From assembly GCF_001428665.1 (NCBI RefSeq), contig NZ_LMIJ01000001.1, forward strand, positions 142,951 to 182,676: a stretch of 39,726 nt of DNA. The letters run 5' to 3'. Made by a program: the position numbers and the translations under genes. Positions 32,159 through 39,726 of the stretch are shown piece after piece (positions within the stretch are counted from its first letter, which is position 1; each line of letters opens with the position of its first letter). The notes below the pieces were generated by a model, which searched no databases, was not told the origin of the DNA, and saw nothing but the letters and a program-made list of their open reading frames with translations. The stretch is from Acidovorax sp. Root219. GTDB lineage: Bacteria; Pseudomonadota; Gammaproteobacteria; Burkholderiales; Burkholderiaceae_C.

Positions 32159-33207
32159 GCTCCCGTGCTGCGCACGCGCGCCATGGGTTGGGGTTCGGGT
32201 GGCAATGCGCCCCAGTCGCCCTCAGGCGCGCTCTGCGACGAAGCGGGGCCCTGTCCGTTGGCGGGCGATGGCTTGGAGGAGGACGGCGGTGGTGGTGGCT
32301 GCGTGGCACCGGAGGGCGGGGCGGAGCCTGCAGCGTTCTCCGTACGCCGGTGCGCCAGCGCCAACTCGGCCACGGCATCCACATGCGCCAGGCCCACGTT
32401 GTCGGCTTGCTCCAGCGCAGCCAGCGCCCGCGCGGCGCGCAGCATCACCAGGTCGGCGCGAATGCCGTCCACGCCAGCGGCCAGGGCCAGGTTCGCGGCA
32501 TGCTGCACCACGGCGTCGGTCCATTCCAGGGCCGCCAGCGCGGCGCGGGCGCGGGCCACCGACGCCGCCAACCCGGCCTGTGCAGGGGCATGCCGCGCCA
32601 CCACGGCCGCAGGATCGGCATCGAAGGCCAGGCGGGCGCGCACGATGGCCTGGCGCTGGGCCGCATCGGCCGGGTTGTGCAGGGCCACCGACAGGCCGAA
32701 ACGGTCGAGCAGTTGGGGGCGCAGCTCGCCCTCCTCGGGGTTCATGGTGCCCACCAGCACGAAGCGCGCCGCATGCTGGTGCGACACGCCGTCGCGCTCC
32801 ACGGTGTTCACGCCGCTGGCGGCCACGTCGAGCAGCGAATCCACCAGCGCATCGGGCAGCAGGTTGACCTCGTCCACATAGAGCACGCCGCCATGTGCAC
32901 GCGCCACCAGGCCGGGCGCCAGGCGCACCTGGCCGTCGCGCAGCACGTCTTCGATGTTCAGCGTGCCCACCAGTTGCTCCAGGCTGGCCGCCAAGGGCAG
33001 CGTGACGAAGGGCGCATCGGGCAGCAGCGCCGCCAGCGCGCGCGCCGAGGTGGACTTGGCCGTGCCGCGCGGGCCGCTGATGAGCACCCCGCCCATGCCG
33101 GGGTCGATGGCGGCCAGCAGCAGCGCGCGCTGCAGGGCCTCGTGGCCGACCAGGGCGGTGAAGGGGAACGCAGTGGCGGGCACAGGGGACAAAGAAAAAG
33201 CGGTCAT
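32137..33207 (-). CDS. AAA+ cobalt/magnesium chelatase subunit (ChlI-like; N-terminal part of ChlD)
   Basis: This 356-aa protein has an AAA+ core: Walker A GPRGTAKST (45-53), Walker B LYVDEVN (109-115), and GTMNPEEGELRPQLLDRFGL. From about 293 it continues into a Pro-rich tail (SGATQPPPPPSSSKPSP), the linker type normally found between the AAA+ and VWA parts of BchD/ChlD, and then stops at the A7 run. It overlaps the cobN stop by 4 nt (ATGA). Expected role: ATP-driven insertion of cobalt into hydrogenobyrinic a,c-diamide with CobN and the VWA part; alone it may be the small (CobS-like) subunit. Confidence 0.9.
   Translation of the reverse strand: MTAFSLSPVPATAFPFTALVGHEALQRALLLAAIDPGMGGVLISGPRGTAKSTSARALAALLPDAPFVTLPLAASLEQLVGTLNIEDVLRDGQVRLAPGLVARAHGGVLYVDEVNLLPDALVDSLLDVAASGVNTVERDGVSHQHAARFVLVGTMNPEEGELRPQLLDRFGLSVALHNPADAAQRQAIVRARLAFDADPAAVVARHAPAQAGLAASVARARAALAALEWTDAVVQHAANLALAAGVDGIRADLVMLRAARALAALEQADNVGLAHVDAVAELALAHRRTENAAGSAPPSGATQPPPPPSSSKPSPANGQGPASSQSAPEGDWGALPPEPQPMARVRSTGAWPPKKA
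32143..32164 (-). promoter_or_regulatory. Candidate -1 programmed frameshift site in chlD
   Basis: On the coding strand CCA AAA AAA GCC ends the AAA+ frame with TGA soon after; the A7 run (32143-32149) fits the X_XXY_YYZ slippery form (A_AAA_AAA). A -1 slip enters the VWA frame. GGGAG (complement of 32160-32164) lies exactly 10 nt upstream of the A run, the spacing of the internal SD stimulator of E. coli dnaX. Downstream only a small GCCA-CCC-TGGC hairpin is seen. Confidence 0.72.
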
Positions 33208-36200
33208 GGCAAGGGTCCTTCGCCCTGGGTTTCGAGACGGTGTTCGAGCTCCAGCAGGTGCTGCTCGATGCGCTCGCGGTGCTCGCCGGGCTCGGCCCAC
33301 AGGCCGCGCTGCATGGCTTCAAGCAAACGCTCGCCGATGCCGCGCAGGGCCAGCGGGTTGTGCTGTTGCAAAAAATCGCGCGTGGCGTCGTCGTGCAGGT
33401 AGGCGTCGGCCACCAGCGCGTACTGGTGGTCGCCCACCACGCCCGTGGTCGCGTCGAAGGCGAACAGGTAGTCCACCGTGGCCGCCATCTCGAACGCGCC
33501 CTTGTAGCCGTGGCGCTTGACGCCATCGATCCACTTGGGGTTGACGGCCCGGGCACGCACCACGCGCGCCACCTCTTCACTCAGGGTGCGGATGCGCGGC
33601 ACCCCGGGCGTGCTGAAATCGCCGTGGTACAGCGCCGCCGGCGCGCCGGCCAGGTGCTGCACGGCGGCGGCCATGCCACCCTGGAACTGGTAGTAGTCGT
33701 CCGAGTCGAGGATGTCGTGCTCGCGGTTGTCCTGGTTGTGCAGCACTGCGTCCACCGCCGCCAGGCGCTGCTCGAAGGCCGCACGCGCCGCCTCGCCGTG
33801 CCCACCCTGGCCGTAGGCGAAGGCGCCCGCACGCAGGTAAGCCTGGGCCAGGTCGTCCGAGGTGCTCCAGCGGCCGCTGGCCATCACCTCCTGCAGGCCG
33901 GCGCCATAGCCGCCGGGGCGCGGGCCGAACACACGCCAGGTGGCGCGGCGCTGTGCGTCCTCTGTGGCCATGCCTTGCGCTTCGGCTTCAGCCGCCTCAC
34001 GCCGCACGCGGGCGCGGATGGGGTTCACGTCGTCGGGCTCATCGTCTTCGGGGATGGCAGCCACGGCGCGCACGGCCGTGTCGAACAGGTCGATCACGCC
34101 CGGGAAGGCATCGCGAAAGAACCCCGACACGCGCAGCGTCACGTCGATGCGCGGGCGGTTGCGTATCGCCATGGGCAGCACCTCGATGTCCACCACGCGG
34201 TGGCTGCCGGGTGCCCATTTCGGGCGCACGCCCAGCAGGGCAAAGGCCTGGCCGATGTCCTCGCCGCCCGTGCGCATGGTGCTGGTGCCCCAGACCGACA
34301 GGCCCACCGCAGTGGGAAAGCTGCCATGGTCCTGCAAATGGCGCTCCACCACGCGGCCCGCCGCCAGCGCGCCCATGCCGTAGGCGGTGGGTGTGGGCAC
34401 GGCGCGCGTGTCCACCGAATAGAAGTTGCGGCCCGTGGGCAGCACGTCGGGCCGGCCGCGCGAAGGGGCACCGCTGGGGCCCGGCGGCACGAAGCGGCCG
34501 GCCAAGCCGCGCAGCAACTGGGCCATCTCGTTCGGGCCGCAGGCATCGAGCCGGGGCGCCAGCACCGTGCGCATGCGCGCCAGCACCTGCGCGCTGTGCG
34601 GCCACTGCACGGAGTCCATGGGCGGGCCTGCGATGCGGCCCGCGCCGTCCACCGCCAGGTGCTGCTCTACGCATTGCGCGGCGAGCTTTTCGAGCCGCTC
34701 GCGTGTGTGGCCCACATGGCGCCAGGGTTCATCGGCCAGGGTCTGCAACACCTCGGGCTGCGGGCCGGTCCAGGGCGCCGCCCACTCGGGGTTCAACGGG
34801 TCGAAGTCGCCCAAGCCCAGGTCGCGGGCCAGCGCCACGAGCAGGCTGCCCTGCCCTGGCGCCGAGCCGCCTGGAAAGCGCGCCAGCGCGACCAGCGTGT
34901 CGGTGCGCTGGCGCGCCTGCGGCGAGCGCCCCAGGATATGCAGGCCGTCGCGGATCTGCGACTCCTTGATCTCGCACAGGTAGGCGTCAAGCCGGCCGAG
35001 CAGGGCTTCGCGCTGCGCGTCGTCGGCCGGCGGCGCAAAACCCAGCTCCTGGTGCAGGCGGTGCTGCAGCACCTGGTCGAGGATGCTCTGGCGCAGCAGC
35101 TTGGCGCGGCGCGGGTCGAGCGACAGCGCCTCGTAGTACTCGTCCATCGCGCGCTCGAGCTGCTGGAGCGGGCCGTAGGTCTCGGCGCGCGTGAGCGCGG
35201 GCATCAGGTGGTCGATGATGACGGCCTGCGTGCGCCGCTTGGCCTGGCTGCCCTCGCCCGGGTCGTTGACGATGAAGGGATACAGGTGCGGCAGCGGACC
35301 CAGGATGGCATCGGGCCAGCAGGCGGCGCCCAGCGCCACGCTCTTGCCCGGCAGCCATTCGAGGTTGCCGTGCTTGCCCACGTGGACCACGGCATCCACC
35401 GCGAACACGCGGCGCAGCCAGAAGTAGAAGGCCAGGTAGCCGTGCGTGGGCACCAGGTCGGCATCGTGGTAGGTGGCCACCAGGTCCAGGTCGCGGCCAC
35501 GCGCAGGCTGTATGCCCACGAAGACGTTGCCCAGGCGAATTCCCGGCACCATGAAGCGGCCACTGCGCACGATGGGGTCTGCGCCGGGCGGGCCCCACAG
35601 GGCGTTCACCACGTCCTGGCTGGCCTGCGGCAGGGCGCCGAAGTCGGCCAGGTAGTCGGCCATGGCCAGGCTTTGGCCTGCGGGGCGGTCGGCGTTGGCA
35701 TCGAGGTTGTTGGTCACGCCTTCCACCAGCTGCGCGATCAGCGCGTCGCCGCCCTCGGGCAACTCGCCCGTGGTGTAGCCGGCATCGCGCAGCGCCTGCA
35801 GGATGAGCACGGTGGAAGCTGGTGTATCCAGCCCCACGCCGTTGGCCAGGCGCGCATCGTCGTTGGGGTAGTTGGCCAGGATGAGCGCCACGCGCTTGCC
35901 CACGTGCGGCTTGCTGCGCAGCACGCACCAGCGGCGTGCGAGCTCGGCCACGAAGGCGATGCGCTCGGGCTCGGGCTGGTAACGCACCACGTCGACCTCG
36001 GTGCGCTCGCAGCGCCAGGCCAGGCCCTTGAAGCTGATGGCGCGCGCGCCGATGCGCCCGTCGACCTCGGGCAGCACCACCTGCATGGCCAGGTCGCGCG
36101 GCGCCAGGCCATGCGGGTCGGCTTGCCACTGCTCTTGCGAGCAGCCAGCGGTGATGAGCTGCAGCACCGGCGCATCGCCGGCCAGGGCGACCGCTGGCGA

Positions 36201-37025
36201 GTCCTCGTCGTCACTGCCATCGATGGAGGCCACGGCAAAGCTCGTGGCATTGAGCACCACGCCCACACCCTGCTCTGCGGCCATGCCCTGCAGCGCGGTC
36301 AGGCTCTCGGGGTTCTTGAGCGAATCGACGGCCACGGCCAGGGTGTTGAGCCCGGCCTGCGCCAGCGCTGCCTGCATGGCGTCGAACACCGCCGTGTTGC
36401 CCGACTGCAGGTGGGCGCGGTAAAACACCAGCATCGCCACCGGCGCACCCGGCACCCAGGGCGCGGCGGCGGCCGGCGTGTAGGCCATCACCGGCGGCAG
36501 TGGCCGGGGCGGAGGCGGGCGCGGCCCGATGCCAAAGGCCGCATGACCGATGAGGGCGAAGAAGGCCAGCGCGTTCTCGCGCCCGCCTTCGCGCAGGCAG
36601 CGCCACAGCTGATGGCAGTCCTCGGGGCTGGCGGTACTGCGCATCAGCAGTTGCGGGTCTTCGACGTTGTCGCCCGAGAACAGTGCCAGCCACTGGCCTC
36701 GCTTGCCGGCCAGTGACATCGCCTGTTCGACCACGTAGGCCCAGTCGCTGGGGCTGCCCAGGTGGTCGATGACGACCACGCGCGCATGGCGCAACACGTC
36801 GTCCACGTACATGTCGGTGGACGCGGGCTGGCGCAGCCACATCAGGTTGGCCAGGCGCACGCGGGGGAAGCCCTCGCCCAGGCTGGCCGCCGCGTCGGAC
36901 AGCAACGACAGCGTGGTGTCGGCCGCGCTCAGGATGACGATGTCGCCGGGCGTCTGCTCCACGCGCACCAGGCCCTGGCCCCCGTCCTCGACGTAGCCAC
37001 CGGGGCGCGTGGAAAGCAGATGCAT
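33204..37025 (-). CDS. cobN: Cobaltochelatase large subunit CobN
   Basis: This 1273-aa protein (family about 1250-1280) is the large subunit of ATP-dependent aerobic cobaltochelatase, homologous to magnesium chelatase ChlH/BchH. Typical segments include VATYHDADLVPTHGYLAFYFWLRRVFAVDAVVHVGKHGNLEWLPGK, LPHLYPFIVNDPGEGSQAKRR and a C-terminal GVKRHGYKGAFEMAATVDYLFAFDATT. ATG 37025 (MHLLSTRPGGYV) is preferred; a longer frame starts at 37100 inside cobW. It overlaps the AAA+ subunit start by 4 nt and lies 10 bp after cobW. Confidence 0.96.
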   Translation of the reverse strand: MHLLSTRPGGYVEDGGQGLVRVEQTPGDIVILSAADTTLSLLSDAAASLGEGFPRVRLANLMWLRQPASTDMYVDDVLRHARVVVIDHLGSPSDWAYVVEQAMSLAGKRGQWLALFSGDNVEDPQLLMRSTASPEDCHQLWRCLREGGRENALAFFALIGHAAFGIGPRPPPPRPLPPVMAYTPAAAAPWVPGAPVAMLVFYRAHLQSGNTAVFDAMQAALAQAGLNTLAVAVDSLKNPESLTALQGMAAEQGVGVVLNATSFAVASIDGSDDEDSPAVALAGDAPVLQLITAGCSQEQWQADPHGLAPRDLAMQVVLPEVDGRIGARAISFKGLAWRCERTEVDVVRYQPEPERIAFVAELARRWCVLRSKPHVGKRVALILANYPNDDARLANGVGLDTPASTVLILQALRDAGYTTGELPEGGDALIAQLVEGVTNNLDANADRPAGQSLAMADYLADFGALPQASQDVVNALWGPPGADPIVRSGRFMVPGIRLGNVFVGIQPARGRDLDLVATYHDADLVPTHGYLAFYFWLRRVFAVDAVVHVGKHGNLEWLPGKSVALGAACWPDAILGPLPHLYPFIVNDPGEGSQAKRRTQAVIIDHLMPALTRAETYGPLQQLERAMDEYYEALSLDPRRAKLLRQSILDQVLQHRLHQELGFAPPADDAQREALLGRLDAYLCEIKESQIRDGLHILGRSPQARQRTDTLVALARFPGGSAPGQGSLLVALARDLGLGDFDPLNPEWAAPWTGPQPEVLQTLADEPWRHVGHTRERLEKLAAQCVEQHLAVDGAGRIAGPPMDSVQWPHSAQVLARMRTVLAPRLDACGPNEMAQLLRGLAGRFVPPGPSGAPSRGRPDVLPTGRNFYSVDTRAVPTPTAYGMGALAAGRVVERHLQDHGSFPTAVGLSVWGTSTMRTGGEDIGQAFALLGVRPKWAPGSHRVVDIEVLPMAIRNRPRIDVTLRVSGFFRDAFPGVIDLFDTAVRAVAAIPEDDEPDDVNPIRARVRREAAEAEAQGMATEDAQRRATWRVFGPRPGGYGAGLQEVMASGRWSTSDDLAQAYLRAGAFAYGQGGHGEAARAAFEQRLAAVDAVLHNQDNREHDILDSDDYYQFQGGMAAAVQHLAGAPAALYHGDFSTPGVPRIRTLSEEVARVVRARAVNPKWIDGVKRHGYKGAFEMAATVDYLFAFDATTGVVGDHQYALVADAYLHDDATRDFLQQHNPLALRGIGERLLEAMQRGLWAEPGEHRERIEQHLLELEHRLETQGEGPLP

Positions 37026-37035
37026 GCGGACGGCC

Positions 37036-38103
37036 TCAGGCGGTGGTGGTGGCGGATTCGGCGAGTGCCGATTGCAGCTCGGCCTGCAGGGCGGCGGCAT
37101 CCAGGTGGTCGCCGATCACCACCAGGCGCGTGGTGCGCAGGTCGCCTTCGCGCCAGGCGCGGTCGAAATGGCTGTCGAAGCGCTGGCCCACGCCCTGCAC
37201 CACCAGGCGCATGGCCGCGCCCGGCAGGGCCACGAAGCCCTTGATGCGGTAGATCTCGTGGCGCTGCACCAGGGCGATCAGGGCCTCCACCAGGCGGCCG
37301 CGGTCAGCCACGTCGAGCGTGACGTGCACCGACTCGAACTCGTCGTGGTCGTGGTCCTCTTCCTCGTCGTGGTGGGTCTTGCGCTCGTCGATCACGTCCT
37401 CCACCGCACGGCCGAGGCCCAGCAGCACGCTGGGGTCGATGCGGCCGTGCTGGGCGTGCACGAACTTCACGCCCGGCAGGGTCTCGCCACGCACGATGGC
37501 TTCCACACGCGCCAGGTCCTCGGCGGTCAGGCCGTCGGTCTTGTGCAGCACCACCAGGTCGGCCGTCGCCAGTTGGTCCTCGAACAGCTCGTGCAGGGGC
37601 GATTCGTGGTCCAGGTTCTCGTCGGCGCGGCGCTGGGCGTCCACCGCAACGGGGTCGTCGGCAAACTGGCCGGCGGCCACGGCGGGCGCATCGACCACGG
37701 TGATCACCGAGTCCACCGTGAACACGTTGCGCAGCGCCGGCCACTGGAAGGCCTGCACCAGCGGCTTGGGCAGCGCCAGGCCCGAGGTCTCGATGACCAG
37801 GTGGTCGATCTGGTCACGGCGCGCGGCCAGCAGCTCCATCACGGGCGCGAACTCTTCCTGCACGGTGCAGCACAGGCAGCCGTTGGCCAGCTCGAACAGC
37901 TGGCCGTTCTCCACGCCGTTCTCGTCGCAGCCGATGCCGCAGCTGCGCAGCAGCTCGCCGTCGATGCCCAGTTCGCCGAACTCGTTGACGATGACGGCGA
38001 TGCGCTTGCCTTGCGCGTTGGTCAGCAGGTGGCGCAGCAGCGTGGTCTTGCCGCTGCCCAGAAAGCCGGTGACGATGGTGGCGGGAATCTTGTGGACTTG
38101 CAT
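37036..38103 (-). CDS. cobW: CobW family G3E GTPase metallochaperone
   Basis: This 355-aa protein has P-loop GFLGSGKTT (13-21), the VNEFGELGIDGELL segment, the metal-binding CLCC (76-79), ETSGLALP, and HKTD as the G4-like motif. Residues about 243-260 form a His/Asp/Glu-rich insert (KTHHDEEEDHDHDEFES), as in CobW proteins that handle cobalt or zinc. The CobW_C domain follows. It sits between the btuF-like gene and cobN, consistent with cobalt delivery to the chelatase. AGAAATC before the ATG is a modest ribosome-binding site. Confidence 0.94.
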   Translation of the reverse strand: MQVHKIPATIVTGFLGSGKTTLLRHLLTNAQGKRIAVIVNEFGELGIDGELLRSCGIGCDENGVENGQLFELANGCLCCTVQEEFAPVMELLAARRDQIDHLVIETSGLALPKPLVQAFQWPALRNVFTVDSVITVVDAPAVAAGQFADDPVAVDAQRRADENLDHESPLHELFEDQLATADLVVLHKTDGLTAEDLARVEAIVRGETLPGVKFVHAQHGRIDPSVLLGLGRAVEDVIDERKTHHDEEEDHDHDEFESVHVTLDVADRGRLVEALIALVQRHEIYRIKGFVALPGAAMRLVVQGVGQRFDSHFDRAWREGDLRTTRLVVIGDHLDAAALQAELQSALAESATTTA

Positions 38104-38149
38104 GGAAGAAATCTCCAGTCAGAAAAATGGGTAAATGGGGTGGTGCGAA

Positions 38150-39031
38150 TCAACGCAGAACTTGCGGTAATCCAAGAAGGCAATCGACCAGCATGTGCGC
38201 CGCCTCGCCAAGGCGCGGGCCGGGGCGCGAGAGCAGGTCCATGCGGTCGGCGTCGAGCTGGCAGACCTGGTGCTGGCGCAGCGCCTGCATGCCAGCCCAG
38301 CCGGGACGGTCTGTCACGTTGAAGAGGGTGGACTGTGGGCCGATGACCAGGTCCGGCCCACGGCGCACCACCATCTCGGAATTGACGCGCGGGAAGAGGC
38401 CCATGTCGCCGGGCACGATGTTCACCAGGCCCAGGCGCGCCACGGTCTCGCCGATGAAGCTGGCCGCGCTGGCGGCCGTGGGGCCCACGCCCACCTCCAC
38501 GTAGACACTGCGCCCGCGCAGGTGGGCCGGCACGCGGCGCGCCGCAGCGTCGAGCTCGCGCTCGATGCGCGCCACCAGCTCGGCCGCGCGTGCCGATTCG
38601 CCGAGCGACTGGCCCACGCTGATCAGCATGCGCTTGAGGTCGGCATGCGTGCGCGCATCGAACACCTGCACCGGCACGCCCAGGGCCGAGAGGCGGTCCC
38701 CCGCCCGACTGCGCGGGCCCAGCAGCACCATGTCGGGCCGAAGGGCCACGATGCGCTCGATCTGCGCGTCCTGCAGGCCGCCCACCTTGGGCAGCTTGGC
38801 CACGCTGCCGGGCCAGCTCGAATAGCGGTCGGTGCCCACCAGCTCGGCACAGTGGCCCAGGGCACAGACGGCTTCGGTGAGCGAGGGGGAGAGCGTGACG
38901 ATGCGGTGCTGTTGTGGTGCCTGTGCTTGTGCCAGGGGAGCCGCCAGACCGCCCAACAGGCCGAGCACGGCCAGCGCGGGCGCCGAGCGGGACCTTGCCA
39001 TCGGCATGGACATCGACAGGGAGGAACCCAT
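38150..39031 (-). CDS. btuF: Periplasmic cobalamin/corrinoid-binding protein, BtuF-like
   Basis: This 293-aa protein has a Sec signal (ARSRSAPALAVLGLLGGLAAPLAQAQA) and the Peripla_BP_2 fold of class III ABC binding proteins: RIVTLSPSLTEAVCALG, LVGTDRYSSWP, LPKVGG, ERIVALRPDMVLLG and NSEMVVRRGPDLVIG. It is similar to BtuF; no btuC or btuD is adjacent. ATG 39031 has GAGG 8 nt upstream; a TTG at 39034 directly after the cobO stop is also in frame. Its place in the cob operon makes corrinoid or cobalt-related uptake likely. Confidence 0.85.
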   Translation of the reverse strand: MGSSLSMSMPMARSRSAPALAVLGLLGGLAAPLAQAQAPQQHRIVTLSPSLTEAVCALGHCAELVGTDRYSSWPGSVAKLPKVGGLQDAQIERIVALRPDMVLLGPRSRAGDRLSALGVPVQVFDARTHADLKRMLISVGQSLGESARAAELVARIERELDAAARRVPAHLRGRSVYVEVGVGPTAASAASFIGETVARLGLVNIVPGDMGLFPRVNSEMVVRRGPDLVIGPQSTLFNVTDRPGWAGMQALRQHQVCQLDADRMDLLSRPGPRLGEAAHMLVDCLLGLPQVLR

Positions 39032-39034
39032 CAA

Positions 39035-39604
39035 TCAGTCCTCGATCCCGCGCTGGGCGGGCACGCCGGCCTTGAAGTGGTGCTTGACGAGCGTCATCTC
39101 GGTCACTGTGTCGGCCAGCTCGATCAGTTCGGCAGGGGCGTTGCGACCGGTGAGCACCACGTGCACATGGGGCGGGCGCTCGCGCAGGCAGGTGAGGATG
39201 GATTCGAGCGGGATCCAGCCGTAGCGCAGGGGGTACATGATTTCGTCGAGCACAACCATGAAGTGCTCGCCCGCGCGGACGGTGGCCTCGGCCTTGGCCC
39301 AGCCGTCCAGAGCCAGTTGCGCGGAGTGGTCCAGGTCGCGGCTCTTCCAGCTGAAGCCGTCGCCGAGGCCTTCGATGGGCATGCCCAGTTGTTCGAACAG
39401 GCGGTGCTCGCCGAAGCGGGCGGTCGGGACCTTCATGAACTGGTAGATCTTGACTTTTTTGCCGCGGCCGTGGGCTCTGATGGCGAGGCCGAAGGCGGCG
39501 GTGCTTTTGCCTTTGCCGGTGCCGGTGTGGACGAGGACCAGCCCTCGGCGTTCGCCTTGGGGTTTGGGGGTGTCGCGGAGGATGGGGGGGGACTCGATTT
39601 GCAT
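39035..39604 (-). CDS. cobO: Cob(I)yrinic acid a,c-diamide adenosyltransferase (CobO/BtuR)
   Basis: This 189-aa protein adenosylates the corrinoid cobalt using ATP. It has the P-loop-like GTGKGKST (28-35), KVKIYQFMK, and DEIMYPLRYGWI and VVLTGRNAPAELIELADTVTEM of the CobA/CobO/BtuR family (about 190-205 aa). An open frame continues upstream to 39721, but MQIESPPI fits the family start. It is the first cobalamin gene in the window and abuts the btuF-like gene. No B12 riboswitch is visible in the short upstream stretch included here. Confidence 0.92.
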   Translation of the reverse strand: MQIESPPILRDTPKPQGERRGLVLVHTGTGKGKSTAAFGLAIRAHGRGKKVKIYQFMKVPTARFGEHRLFEQLGMPIEGLGDGFSWKSRDLDHSAQLALDGWAKAEATVRAGEHFMVVLDEIMYPLRYGWIPLESILTCLRERPPHVHVVLTGRNAPAELIELADTVTEMTLVKHHFKAGVPAQRGIED

Positions 39605-39704
39605 GGGCTTTGTCAGGTCGGGTTTGTTGCGCTCGGGGCGGTGGTTGCTCTTGTTGTTTTGCCGAGGGCGGAGGCCGGGGTGTGCGCCCGGCGGCGCAGT
39701 AACT

Positions 39705-39726
39705 TTCTCTTGCGTCGCCAAGAGAA
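39705..39726. repeat. Inverted repeat at the window edge
   Basis: TTCTCTTG (39705-39712), 6 bases, then CAAGAGAA (39719-39726) is a perfect 8-bp inverted repeat that may extend beyond the window. It could be a terminator of an upstream gene, an extragenic repeat or a regulatory hairpin ahead of cobO. Confidence 0.4.

Noticed and set aside
35559..35565. GCCACTG, resembling a B12-box element
   Set aside because: It is inside the cobN coding region on the opposite strand, with no surrounding riboswitch structure. No cobalamin riboswitch was found in the window.
33240..36716. Very long open frame (over 1100 codons) on the plus strand opposite cobN
   Set aside because: It is the antisense shadow of a GC-rich gene: composition is His/Gln/Gly/Arg-rich with no domain, while the minus strand encodes a full-length CobN.

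Overview
The window is about 40 kb of GC-rich DNA, fully packed with genes on both strands. It has no rRNA, tRNA, IS element, phage gene or CRISPR array. Codon bias, GC content and gene content (multicomponent phenol hydroxylase, ortho-cleavage genes, tripartite-tricarboxylate 'Bug' binding proteins, cobalamin genes) suggest a beta-proteobacterium of the order Burkholderiales, most likely Comamonadaceae (Acidovorax/Alicycliphilus-like). That placement is inference. No stretch longer than 300 bp lacks a gene; the largest gaps are 6360-6638 and 18368-18632, and both hold regulatory signals.

Region 1 (31-12360), aromatic catabolism. A LysR regulator is divergent from catB-catC-bug-catA1, which ends in a clear intrinsic terminator. 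Next comes a DmpR/MopR-type sigma54 activator that keeps the known phenol-pocket and zinc ligands. Downstream is a near-perfect -24/-12 promoter with an upstream TTGATCAA dyad, followed by dmpKLMNOP (phenol hydroxylase) and a second catechol 1,2-dioxygenase, catA2, about 90% identical to catA1. Phenol would become catechol, then cis,cis-muconate, muconolactone and enol-lactone. No meta-cleavage dioxygenase, dmpQ ferredoxin or enol-lactone hydrolase is present here.

Region 2 (12376-18367, minus strand). A PotADBC-like ABC importer (with a Tat-type binding protein), a FadR-type GntR regulator and an Asp/Glu-hydantoin racemase relative form one operon. Its promoter region carries a TTTGTATACAAA palindrome. 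A membrane-bound diguanylate cyclase is divergent from it.

Region 3 (19748-25109). A CoA-transferase/CitE-like lyase pair with its own Bug protein is divergent from a second LysR regulator. A metallo-beta-lactamase-fold lipoprotein follows.

Region 4 (25124-39604, minus strand). A colinear cobalamin operon reads cobO, btuF-like, cobW, cobN, AAA+ subunit, VWA subunit, DUF1636, cbiB/cobD, cobC, HipA-like kinase, DUF3037, cobQ, cobT. Many junctions are 4-nt overlaps. Two points stand out. The AAA+ and VWA chelatase frames are joined at an A7 slippery run with an upstream SD-like element, which fits programmed -1 frameshifting. A HipA-like kinase/DUF3037 pair is translationally coupled in the middle of the cobalamin genes.
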